From CAYWBU01 sp942491525 (GTDB lineage Bacteria > Desulfobacterota > Desulfomonilia > UBA1062), in contig CALOBW010000020.1 of NCBI GenBank assembly GCA_942491525.1, positions 248,001 to 312,000 of the forward strand: a stretch of DNA of 64,000 bases, read 5' to 3'. The number at the start of each line of letters is the position of its first letter. Position 1 is the first letter of the stretch. The notes beneath the pieces are model-generated. The model was not told the origin of the DNA and did no database searches. It worked only from the letters and a program-made list of their open reading frames with translations. Positions 56,483-64,000 of the stretch are shown in pieces. A program made the translations under genes and the position numbers.

Positions 56483-57823
56483 ATGGACAAGACAATTGTA
56501 AAGAAAATACATGAACTTGCAACTGAGCATGACAATGTATCCCCCGAGCTTATCAAAGCTAAGAATGTTAAGATGGGTTTGCGTAATCCGGATGGCAGCG
56601 GCGTTGTCGCCGGCATCACATCCAAGGGCGGCGTTATCGGCTACACCAAGGATGATGAATCAGGCAAGCTGACCCCCTGCCACGGCAAACTGCTCTACTG
56701 CGGCTACGAAGCCTGCGAGATGACCAAAAAGATCCATGCCGAAGGCCGTTTCGGTTACGATGAGATCTCCTACCTGCTGCTGACCGGCGAACTGCCCAAC
56801 AAGAGCGACCTGGAGGCCTTCACCGCCGAAATCGCCCGCAGAAGATCCCTCTCCAAACAGGAACGCAGCATCCTGATCCATGAGGCTGAGAACGAAAACC
56901 AGATGCTGGCCCTGCACTCGGTGGTCTCCCACCTGAGCCGCTGCAACAACAAGGCCGACTCCGGCGACCTGATGGACGTCACCAACCAGTGTCTCGACCT
57001 GATCGCCAAGCTGCCCACCATCGTGGCCTACAACTACAATGTCATGCGCTACCACCGCAAGGGCAGCAGCCTGCGCATCATCAAACCCAACCCCGACTTC
57101 GGCACCGCCGAGAACTTCCTCTACATGCTCAGAGGCAAGCGCCCCACCGAGTTCGAGTCCTATCTCTTCGATATGGCCATGATCCTGCATGTTGAGCACG
57201 GCGGCGGTAACAACTCAACCTTTACGGTCAGAACCGTTTCATCAACCGGCGCCAACACCTACATGGCCATGTGCTCCGGCATCGCCTCCCTCTCGGGCCA
57301 CCTGCACGGCGGCGCCAACGAGGCGGTTATCAGAATGATGAAAGACATCAAGAAGAACATCCGCAACTGGAAGGACAAGGATGAAATCCGCAACTACCTC
57401 TCCCTGATGCTGGACGGCAAGGTCCACGACGGCTCAGGCAAGATCTACGGCATGGGTCACGCGGTCTACACCCTCTCCGACCCGCGCGCCATCATCTTCA
57501 AGGATCAGCTTGAGAAGTATGCCCGTATCAAGGGCGGCATGGACGAGTTCCTGCTCTACAAAAATGTTGCCGAGATCGCCTCCGCCCTGCTGATGGAACG
57601 CAAGGGGCTACCGATCTCACCCAACGTCGACTTCTACTCCGGCCTGCTCTATAAGCTGATGGGCATTCCTGCAGAGCTGTTCACCCCCATCTTTGCCATG
57701 TCGCGCATCGTGGGCTGGTCAGCCCACCGCATCGAGCAGATGCATCAGAATAAGATCATCCGCCCGGCCTACATATCATCCCTGCCCGAGGAAAACACCT
57801 ACATCCCACTGGACAGGCGCTAA
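56483..57823 (+). CDS. gltA: Citrate synthase
   Basis: 446 residues. Catalytic residues recognisable: first histidine in SLSGHLHGGANEAV, second in GMGHAVYTLSDPR, and aspartate in SPNVDFYSGLLY. N-terminal part GLRNPDGSGVVAGITSKGGVIGY is of a branch with an extra ~35 residues seen in several anaerobic and Gram-positive lineages. It condenses oxaloacetate and acetyl-CoA, feeding 2-oxoglutarate and so glutamate/glutamine. It is divergent from glnA, with which it shares a long control region. GGAG precedes the ATG. Confidence 0.95.
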   Translation: MDKTIVKKIHELATEHDNVSPELIKAKNVKMGLRNPDGSGVVAGITSKGGVIGYTKDDESGKLTPCHGKLLYCGYEACEMTKKIHAEGRFGYDEISYLLLTGELPNKSDLEAFTAEIARRRSLSKQERSILIHEAENENQMLALHSVVSHLSRCNNKADSGDLMDVTNQCLDLIAKLPTIVAYNYNVMRYHRKGSSLRIIKPNPDFGTAENFLYMLRGKRPTEFESYLFDMAMILHVEHGGGNNSTFTVRTVSSTGANTYMAMCSGIASLSGHLHGGANEAVIRMMKDIKKNIRNWKDKDEIRNYLSLMLDGKVHDGSGKIYGMGHAVYTLSDPRAIIFKDQLEKYARIKGGMDEFLLYKNVAEIASALLMERKGLPISPNVDFYSGLLYKLMGIPAELFTPIFAMSRIVGWSAHRIEQMHQNKIIRPAYISSLPEENTYIPLDRR

Positions 57824-57826
57824 ACC

Positions 57827-57854
57827 AAAAGGCCGGGCAACTGCCCGGCCTTTT
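57827..57854 (+). terminator. Rho-independent terminator of gltA
   Basis: Eight-base stem GGCCGGGC / GCCCGGCC with a four-base loop, extended by AAAA/TTTT pairing, followed by TCTTTATG. It lies four bases after the gltA stop and can serve the convergent hydrolase too. Confidence 0.92.
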
Positions 57855-57856
57855 CT

Positions 57857-58765
57857 TTATGACTTCAGCCACTCCAATATCTTCTGATTAACAATTTCCG
57901 GATTGGACTGCATAAACCAGTGACCACCGGGCACCGACTCCACCTGTCCCTTCTCAAGTTCCCGGACCTTCTTCAGCCAACTTTGCCCATGGAACCAGAC
58001 CTTCTTATCCTCCCCATAGATGAACAGGAAAGGCGTGGCATAGTCTTCAACCGCAAGTGATTGCGGTGCACTCTTGGTCAGGATGGAATTCCACAGGTGC
58101 CAATAGGGATAGGTCAGACGAGGCTCCGACCTCAGATCCGCGGTGGTCTTGTTGGGATCCACATCCGGGACATTCAGGATTTTATCCGCAGTATAGACCG
58201 TCAACTTTTCACCCAAGAACTCCGGCAGTGTCCAGGCCACAGCCAGCGCAAAGGTGTACTTCACATTGATCTCGGGTCGCTTATCCTCACCAAAGCTTCC
58301 GATATCAAAAAGAATAACCCTGTCGACAATCTCGTTCTTTGCCAGGTATTTGAAGGCGTAAACGGCCCCCCAATCATGAGCCAGGACGGTTACCCTCTCC
58401 TTGCCAAGCCCGGTGATAAAGGTATCGATAATGGTACGAATCTGCGGAATACTGTAGTGCGGCCGCTCACCGTTATCCTCCAGCTGGAATCCGGGAAGGG
58501 TAAACCTGACAACGGTATAATCCTCGATCAGGGCCGGCACCTGATTGTCCCACATCTCCAGACTGTCCGGATAGCCGTGAATCAGAACCAGCGTCTCATC
58601 TCCGTCACCCTCAATCTTCACCTGTAGATTCTCAACAATGGAGGGTAGCTGTTGCTGGAATTCCTCATCCGGGATAGGCCCCCGCCCGGTAAAGGCGAAA
58701 ACCAGATAGAGAATAGGCGAAAACACCACCAGTACAGCTGCCGCAACAAGCCCAATCTTTTTCAT
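57857..58765 (-). CDS. Alpha/beta-hydrolase, membrane-anchored or exported
   Basis: 302 residues. N-terminal hydrophobic segment (MKKIGLVAAAVLVVFSPILYLVFAF) serves as a signal anchor. The hydrolase fold has the oxyanion motif LVLIHGYPDSLEMWD, an unusual nucleophile elbow VTVLAHDWGAVYAF (Asp as nucleophile, as in epoxide hydrolases and haloalkane dehalogenases), and the catalytic His in VPGGHWFMQSNP. Likely an epoxide-hydrolase-like or dehalogenase-like enzyme; substrate unknown. Start at 58765 after AAGGA, six bases away; the frame also opens at 58819. Confidence 0.85.
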   Translation of the reverse strand: MKKIGLVAAAVLVVFSPILYLVFAFTGRGPIPDEEFQQQLPSIVENLQVKIEGDGDETLVLIHGYPDSLEMWDNQVPALIEDYTVVRFTLPGFQLEDNGERPHYSIPQIRTIIDTFITGLGKERVTVLAHDWGAVYAFKYLAKNEIVDRVILFDIGSFGEDKRPEINVKYTFALAVAWTLPEFLGEKLTVYTADKILNVPDVDPNKTTADLRSEPRLTYPYWHLWNSILTKSAPQSLAVEDYATPFLFIYGEDKKVWFHGQSWLKKVRELEKGQVESVPGGHWFMQSNPEIVNQKILEWLKS

Positions 58766-58867
58766 AAGCATTCCTTTTGACGCTTTAGTGTACAGCCGCC
58801 ACCATGCTGCAAATCTCAACGGCTGATCATAGCTTAATAGGAATGGATATCAAATAGCAAGAGAAAC

Positions 58868-60328
58868 TTAAAACGAGCTTACGGACGACTGCACCATCTT
58901 CTTGACCTCCTGCGCCAACTCTCGCAGGGTACTGCTGTCCAGCCCGAGCAGCCTGGCCGAATCAAGCGAAGCCAGATCAAGCTCCTCATCCGCATAGAGG
59001 CTGTAGCCGATGGCACGGGTCAGCATATTGGCCAGATGCACCACCATAACCGTTTTGTCGGTATGCTCCGAGAAGGTCGGGTTCTCGTGCTGCTGAGCCA
59101 CCCGCACAAACTCATCCGAGAACTCCCAGTTCTTCATCAGAGTGGCCCCCAGGTTTACATGCCCGCGCTGCAGGACCTTGATGATCACCGAATGCTCCAG
59201 CTTCTCCATGAACTTGTCACCGGCACCGCGCAGCCTGGAAATGGTCTGCAGCAGCGGCACCTTGCCGATGTCATGCACCAGGCCCATGGTAAAAAGGCGC
59301 TCCGGTTCAGGCAGTTTAAGATGTTCGGCAATGCGTTTACAGGCAAAGGCGGTGGCCAGGGAGTGGCTCCAGAGCGACTCCATCAGACCCGCCAGATTCT
59401 GGGCGTCGGTCTGATAGAGGCTGCGGTTGACAATCGCCATCACAATACTTTCGGTCTCCTTGTTGCCCAGCCGCGGCACCGCCTCGCGCACAGTCAGAAC
59501 CTTCTCGCGCCCGCGATAGACCACCGAGTTGGCCACCGTGATGATGCGCACCGATATGACCGCATCCACCTCCAGCACCTTGGCCAGAGTATCGGCATTG
59601 GAGTTGGGCTGATCGATGGTGGCCCGCACCTGTTCGACAATATTGGGCAGGATGGGCAGCTCGATCTCGCCCTTCTTGTACTTGGTCAGGATGCGCTTAA
59701 CCGCTTCAGTCACCACATCCGTGTCGCCATTGGCCGCACTCTCGGCCGGCGCACTGTTGGCTTTAACCACCTCGATGAAGGGGCTAATCATGCGCGGATC
59801 AAACTTGCCTTCCTGATTGCGGTTGATGACCCGCATGGCGTCGACCGCCGACAATGCCGGCCTGTTGGGCAGCGATGAAGTCATGGTATCATAGGCATCC
59901 GCCAGGGCCAGAATGCGAGCCCCAACCGGAATCCGGTCGCCCTTGAGCCGATCGGGATAACCACTGCCGTCATAGGCCTCATGATGGTGACGGATCAGCG
60001 GCAGCAGCTCCTGAAAGATACTGATCTGAGATATGATCTTCTCCGCCAGTTCCGGATGCTGTTCAAAGAGAACCCGTTCACTGTCACTGAGCTGGTCGGG
60101 CTTATGAATAATTTCGGCAGGAATGTAGACCATGCCAACATCATGCAGGCGCCCGGCCAGATAGACCTGCTCGATCTCACGTTTGGTCAATCCAAGTTTA
60201 CGCGCCAGCAGAACTGAATTCCCGGCCACGCGCTCCGAGTGCCCCCTGAAGTGGACATCTTTCTCTTCAACGACCGTCACCAGGGCGGTGATCATCTCTG
60301 AGACTATCCTTGCGAAGGGTGATCCCAT
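58868..60328 (-). CDS. HD-GYP plus HDOD domain protein
   Basis: 486 residues in two halves. Residues ~15-190 form an HD-GYP-type domain (HFRGHSERVAGNSVLLARKLG, GRLHDVGMVYIPAEII, HHHEAYDGSGYPDRLKGDRIP, ILALADAYDTMTS). Residues ~215-420 form an HDOD domain (KKGEIELPILPNIVEQVRATID, AVISVRIITVANSVVYRG) with a degenerate HD core (GLVHDIGKV). The combination suggests a cyclic-di-GMP phosphodiesterase coupled to a signalling output. No membrane segments or response-regulator receiver domain. GGAGAG precedes the ATG. Confidence 0.88.
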   Translation of the reverse strand: MGSPFARIVSEMITALVTVVEEKDVHFRGHSERVAGNSVLLARKLGLTKREIEQVYLAGRLHDVGMVYIPAEIIHKPDQLSDSERVLFEQHPELAEKIISQISIFQELLPLIRHHHEAYDGSGYPDRLKGDRIPVGARILALADAYDTMTSSLPNRPALSAVDAMRVINRNQEGKFDPRMISPFIEVVKANSAPAESAANGDTDVVTEAVKRILTKYKKGEIELPILPNIVEQVRATIDQPNSNADTLAKVLEVDAVISVRIITVANSVVYRGREKVLTVREAVPRLGNKETESIVMAIVNRSLYQTDAQNLAGLMESLWSHSLATAFACKRIAEHLKLPEPERLFTMGLVHDIGKVPLLQTISRLRGAGDKFMEKLEHSVIIKVLQRGHVNLGATLMKNWEFSDEFVRVAQQHENPTFSEHTDKTVMVVHLANMLTRAIGYSLYADEELDLASLDSARLLGLDSSTLRELAQEVKKMVQSSVSSF

Positions 60329-60398
60329 TTCATTCTCTCCATCTATCGCAGCATTGGTATTTCTACCAACATTTCAATCGGTTGATGGAGAGCAAAAC

Positions 60399-61484
60399 CT
60401 AAGTGCTTTCTTCTTCAGCCTCGCTGAGCTCAACCCGGTACTCCTCGCCGTAGATGTCGATCAGGGCCAGGAAGAGCGCCGCAATCACCGGCCCTACAAT
60501 GAAACCCATGACCCCGAAGAGGCCGATGCCGCCAAGCGTCGAGAAGAAGATCAACAGATCGTGCATCTTGGCGTCCCGCCCCACCAGGCGCGGCCGCAGC
60601 AGATTATCCACATTGGAGACAACCACCGTGGAGATGACCAGAATGACGATGCCCTGCCAGATATTGCCCATGGCCAGCTGGATCAGGCCGGCCGGCGCCA
60701 GCACCAGCCAGGGACCGATCATGGGAATGATGGAGAGCACGACCATCACCGCCCCCCAGACGACCCAGCTTTTGACTCCGAAAATCAGCAGGGTGACGGC
60801 ACCGATGAGGCCCTGGGTCAGGCCGACCAAAAATGTACCACGCACCGTGGCCCTTGAGATCAGCACAAACTGATTGAAGATCTCCTGCTCATACTCATCC
60901 TTGAGCGGACTCAGATAGCGCAGCCGGTCCAGCAGGGCATGGCCGTCACGCAGAAAGTAGAACATGGTGAAGAAGATCACAAAGAAACTGGTCACCAGCC
61001 CGAACACGCTGGAGGCCGTCTTGTTGATCGCCGCCGAAGCAAAGGCCGCCGACTTGGCGCCCACATCCTGCATGACCGAGGGCCAGTTGACCTTATCCAG
61101 CTGCAGCATCTCGACCCAGCGGTTGCCCAGCAGCCCCTCGAACATGCCGAGCTCGCCTTCGGCCAGCATGGCCTTGATCTCGGGCGAAACCGAGTGGTGC
61201 ATGTCGATGGCCTGGACCGCCACCAGGTGCACAACCGCATAGGCCGGCACCAGGATGCCCAGCATAATCACCAGACAGCAGCAGAGCGACGCCATGGACG
61301 GCTTCAGTTTGCGCGAAAATTTCTGATAGAGCGGATAGAAGAGCGACGCAATCGTGGCTGCCACAATCACCTGCACCATGAAGACCTTTACCACCTGAAA
61401 GAAGGCAAAGGCCGCCACCAGAATGGCCAGCATCAAACCCCGCAGACCAATTCTCTCCCGATTAGCCACCAGATAATCCGTCAT
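60399..61484 (-). CDS. AI-2E family transporter
   Basis: 361 residues with about eight membrane helices. The family signature SFFVIFFTMFYFLRDGHALLDRLRYLSPL and a C-terminal PMIGPWLVLAPAGLIQLAMGN, LLRPRLVGRDAKMHDLLIFFSTLGGIGLFGVMGFIVGPVIAALFLALIDIY. Members move AI-2 or, in other cases, sodium/protons; the true substrate here is unknown. Start at 61484 after GGAGG; the frame also opens at 61502. Confidence 0.9.
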   Translation of the reverse strand: MTDYLVANRERIGLRGLMLAILVAAFAFFQVVKVFMVQVIVAATIASLFYPLYQKFSRKLKPSMASLCCCLVIMLGILVPAYAVVHLVAVQAIDMHHSVSPEIKAMLAEGELGMFEGLLGNRWVEMLQLDKVNWPSVMQDVGAKSAAFASAAINKTASSVFGLVTSFFVIFFTMFYFLRDGHALLDRLRYLSPLKDEYEQEIFNQFVLISRATVRGTFLVGLTQGLIGAVTLLIFGVKSWVVWGAVMVVLSIIPMIGPWLVLAPAGLIQLAMGNIWQGIVILVISTVVVSNVDNLLRPRLVGRDAKMHDLLIFFSTLGGIGLFGVMGFIVGPVIAALFLALIDIYGEEYRVELSEAEEEST

Positions 61485-61502
61485 ATATCCTCCCGACAAC
61501 AA

Positions 61503-62180
61503 TTAAGGAAACTGCTTTTTAAACTGCCCCAGCTGATAGTGATAGCCGCCCCTGAACTCCGCGGCCTGCTTGAGGTGCTGGTCGGCAAACGCCAGCAGGG
61601 ACGGGTCGCGCTTCCAGATAAAGTGGCGCAACTCCCCCAGGGCCAGCTCATGGGCACTGAGCTCCAGCACCAGAATATCATGCAGCAGAACCAAACCCTT
61701 GGCTGGAATTTTTAGGTTCTTAAGCATAAAGCGGACCTGGTCGACATGCGCCTCGTAGCGCTCCAGGCCCTGCCGCGAACGCCGCCGGGCGGCGCGGTTG
61801 GCAACCAGCTGCATCTCATCCGGCAGACCGGCCACCGCTTCACGGATGCGCGCCTGCTCCCGGTCCACCAGTGCCAGCTCAGCCTCGATGGCGGCCAAAT
61901 CGGCCACAAACGCTTCCCAAGCCTGACGCCGGAGCTCGCGCTCAGCCGCCGTCAGCCCCAACGAAGTGATCGTTTCAATCTGAGGCAGAGGCACAGCTTT
62001 ATCGGCAAAATAGACCTGAGCGTCTTGAATCCAGTAGCTGGAAACCTCAGCCTGGCCGCCTTGGTGTTTGATGAGATATCCGGCCGAGACGGGCCCGGCC
62101 GGAATTAGAATCAGAAACGCTACTGACGCAGCGTAATATTGAACTCGTCTGCGAGCTTCTTGATAATTGAATCCTGCCAT
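61503..62180 (-). CDS. Exported protein of unknown function, coiled coil
   Basis: 225 residues. A signal peptide-like start (SVAFLILIPAGPVSAG) follows a charged leader. The middle (LTAAERELRRQAWEAFVADLAAIEAELALVDREQARIREAV) is alpha-helical with heptad repeats, probably a coiled coil. The C-terminal part is helical. No family recognised. The ATG at 62180 overlaps the end of pheT by 61 bases; no other start codon lies between the pheT stop and the signal sequence, so the overlap is probably real. Weak ribosome site. Confidence 0.65.
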   Translation of the reverse strand: MAGFNYQEARRRVQYYAASVAFLILIPAGPVSAGYLIKHQGGQAEVSSYWIQDAQVYFADKAVPLPQIETITSLGLTAAERELRRQAWEAFVADLAAIEAELALVDREQARIREAVAGLPDEMQLVANRAARRRSRQGLERYEAHVDQVRFMLKNLKIPAKGLVLLHDILVLELSAHELALGELRHFIWKRDPSLLAFADQHLKQAAEFRGGYHYQLGQFKKQFP

Positions 62181-64000
62181 TTGCTTATCTGCTTGTCAGC
62201 CAGGGTCTTCTCGCTGGACTGGTAGACCAGCCTGATGGTGATACCGCGCTTGCCCTCGGGCAGCTTATCACCTTCATAGAGATCGATAACCTCAACCTTG
62301 CGCAACTCCTCAATCTTTAAGCCTGTAATCAGCTCATTGATCTGAGCATAACTGATATTCTCATCAGCTACCAGCGAAAGATCACGGCTGGTCATGGGGA
62401 AACGGGCCAAGGACTGCATCCCGGCATAGGGCGCAGCAACCAGGGCACTCAGATCAACTTCCATCACAAAGACATCATCATCAATGTCTTCCATCTCCAG
62501 CACACTGCTGTTTAGGGCCCCCATGAATCCGACCACCCTGCCCTTAACAATGATATCGGCCTGATAGCCGGGCTTCAGGAAGTCACGGTCAGATTTCTGC
62601 AGCGCCATGTTATCGATCAGCGCTTCAGCATAACCCTTGATATCGTAGAAGTCGACCCTCTCGGAGGCCTCGCTAAAGTGACCCGGCCGGCGGCTGCCGC
62701 TCAGGGCGATGGCCAACCGTTCATCTTCAACCGGCAGCACCTCGCCCTTGGGCAGGTAACAGCGGCCGAGCTCATAGATAAAGATATCCTTGGCCTGCTG
62801 GTTGCGGTTGCGGGCCACGGTTGTGGCCAGGGCAGGAATCAGCGAGCGGCGCATTATGCTCAGCTCCTCCGAAATGGGATTTTTGAGCTCCAGCACATCC
62901 TCGCCGAAGACCGCTTTCCAGCGCGGCGAGATGAATGAATAGGTTACAATCTCACTGAGACCCATATCGGCCAGCTTACGGCGCAGATCATTCTTCTGGA
63001 CCTCAACTGCAGCCAGGGGCTCCGGCACAAAGGGCGGCAGCTTGGGGGCAACACGGTCCATACCGTAGATCCGGATGTACTCTTCAAGCATGTCGGCCTC
63101 ACGCTCCAGGTCATGCCTGAAGAGCGGCGCAGAGATCTCCCAGCGGCCATCAGCTGAAATCACCTTGCAGCCGAGACGCTGCATAATATCGGCAACCTCA
63201 TCGACCTTGACGTTCTCGGCACCCAGAACGCGCTCCAGGTAGGACTGGCGCAAAGTAATGGCGGGCTTGTCCTGCTCGACATAGTTGACATCAATCACGC
63301 CGGGCAGAACGGTGGCGCCGGCCAGCTCGCTCATCAGATAGGCAGCCCGGTCGGCAGCCCGCACCTGGCCCTCAGGGTCGATGCCGCGTTCGAAACGGTA
63401 GGATGCCTCACTGGAGAGACTCAGGCGCTTGGCCGTCTTGCGGATGGTCACCGGTTCAAAGAAGGCACTCTCAAGCACTACCGTTGAGGTCTCATCCTTG
63501 ACTTCCGAGTTTTCACCACCCATGACACCGGCCAGCGCAACGGGCTTGACTGCGTCACAGATCATCAGGTCGGTCTCACACAGTTCACGCTCCTGGGAAT
63601 CCAGGGTTGTAAACTTCTCGCCGGCTGAGGCCTTCTTAACCACGATCTTAGCGCCTTCCAGCAGCGTGTAATCAAAGGCATGCATGGGCTGACCCAGCTC
63701 CAGCAGGATGTAGTTGGTGATATCAACCATATTGTTGATGGCGCGGATATCGGAGATAAAGAGCCTGCGGCGCATCGCAAAGGGCGACTTGCCGATGCTG
63801 ACTCCCTCAAGCATGCGCGCGGCATATCTGGGGCAGAGATCCCTATCGATGATCTCCACAGCAAGTTTTTCATTAATGTCACTGCCGGACTCGTTGAGCT
63901 TGAATTCCGGCAGTTTGATGTCGGTGCGGTAGATGGCCGAAAGCTCGCGGGCCAGCCCCAGCACCGAGAGACAGTCACCGCGGTTGGGGGTGACATTGAC
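62120..64000 (-). CDS. pheT: Phenylalanine-tRNA ligase beta subunit, C-terminal part (cut by window end)
   Basis: 626 residues up to the window edge; the N-terminus (EMAP/tRNA-binding domain and first B3 part) lies beyond 64000. Visible: VNVTPNRGDCLSVLGLARELSA, then B3/B4 (RLFISDIRAINNMVDITNYILLELGQPMHAFD), the B5 domain, the class II-like core and the C-terminal FDX-ACB anticodon domain (PMTSRDLSLVADENISYAQINE then GITIRLVYQSSEKTL). It works with the alpha subunit to charge tRNA-Phe. The stop lies inside the start of the following gene. Confidence 0.97.
   Translation of the reverse strand, partial: VNVTPNRGDCLSVLGLARELSAIYRTDIKLPEFKLNESGSDINEKLAVEIIDRDLCPRYAARMLEGVSIGKSPFAMRRRLFISDIRAINNMVDITNYILLELGQPMHAFDYTLLEGAKIVVKKASAGEKFTTLDSQERELCETDLMICDAVKPVALAGVMGGENSEVKDETSTVVLESAFFEPVTIRKTAKRLSLSSEASYRFERGIDPEGQVRAADRAAYLMSELAGATVLPGVIDVNYVEQDKPAITLRQSYLERVLGAENVKVDEVADIMQRLGCKVISADGRWEISAPLFRHDLEREADMLEEYIRIYGMDRVAPKLPPFVPEPLAAVEVQKNDLRRKLADMGLSEIVTYSFISPRWKAVFGEDVLELKNPISEELSIMRRSLIPALATTVARNRNQQAKDIFIYELGRCYLPKGEVLPVEDERLAIALSGSRRPGHFSEASERVDFYDIKGYAEALIDNMALQKSDRDFLKPGYQADIIVKGRVVGFMGALNSSVLEMEDIDDDVFVMEVDLSALVAAPYAGMQSLARFPMTSRDLSLVADENISYAQINELITGLKIEELRKVEVIDLYEGDKLPEGKRGITIRLVYQSSEKTLADKQISKWQDSIIKKLADEFNITLRQ

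Overview
The window is a dense, mostly GC-rich chromosomal segment of a Gram-negative, probably anaerobic or facultative bacterium. Sigma-54 regulation, GlnD/PII nitrogen control, lipoproteins with lipoboxes, a CCG-domain iron-sulfur protein next to a MetV-like protein, small c-type haem proteins, an arsenosugar/rSAM-type locus and many HD-GYP/chemotaxis genes suggest a Desulfobacterota/Desulfuromonadia-like lineage or an allied phylum. The long-form glyA and the AsnRS-like asparagine synthetase are less typical there, so the taxonomic call is weak. No rRNA, tRNA, CRISPR array or prophage was seen. One insertion-sequence remnant is present.

Layout. 1-4.0 kb: end of a chemotaxis receptor, then a minus-strand operon (HdrD-like Fe-S protein, MetV-like protein, exported protein of unknown function) behind a good sigma-54 promoter. 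4.1-9.4 kb: two sigma-54 activators flanking an acquired methyltransferase. An IS256-family remnant has cut the 3' ends of both the methyltransferase and the NifA-like activator. 9.6-15.4 kb: amtB-glnK behind a near-consensus sigma-54 promoter, then glnD and pyrG. 15.5-21.2 kb: DUF547 protein and an arsenosugar-type locus (fused transferase, FAD oxidoreductase, TVP38 protein, radical-SAM ArsS with a frameshift, possible macro-like protein). 21.3-33 kb: HD-GYP, MOSC, Crp/Fnr, copper ATPase, transporters, a small regulatory group and a second chemotaxis receptor.

33-38.1 kb: enolase, then a minus-strand five-gene operon (methyltransferase, isoprenyl-synthase-like protein, FtsX-type permease, LolD-type ATPase, dihaem membrane cytochrome) preceded by a 14/15 match to the 7-1-7 Fur box. 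This operon is the best candidate for an undescribed system. 38.2-43.8 kb: a complete sulfur-amino-acid set (cysE, Rrf2 regulator, cysK, metY, metW, metX) in overlapping order. 43.9-46.5 kb: a ZTP (pfl) riboswitch, glyA and folD. 46.4-53.4 kb: accessory genes, including an AT-rich fibronectin-type-III lipoprotein that abuts the end of folD, a second lipoprotein, a ferritin-like protein and a DUF900 hydrolase. 53.4-57.8 kb: asparagine-synthetase-like gene, glnA (sigma-54 promoter) and divergent gltA. 57.9-64 kb: hydrolase, HD-GYP/HDOD protein, AI-2E-family transporter, an unknown exported protein and the partial pheT.

The genes form coherent circuits. Ammonium sensing runs through AmtB, PII, GlnD, sigma-54 and GlnA. 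One-carbon metabolism comprises ZTP-controlled GlyA, FolD and perhaps MetV. Cysteine and methionine synthesis sit under a local Rrf2 regulator. Two genes (the exported protein at 364-2027 and arsS) each need a single-base frameshift to read through; whether these are real mutations or assembly errors cannot be decided from the sequence alone.
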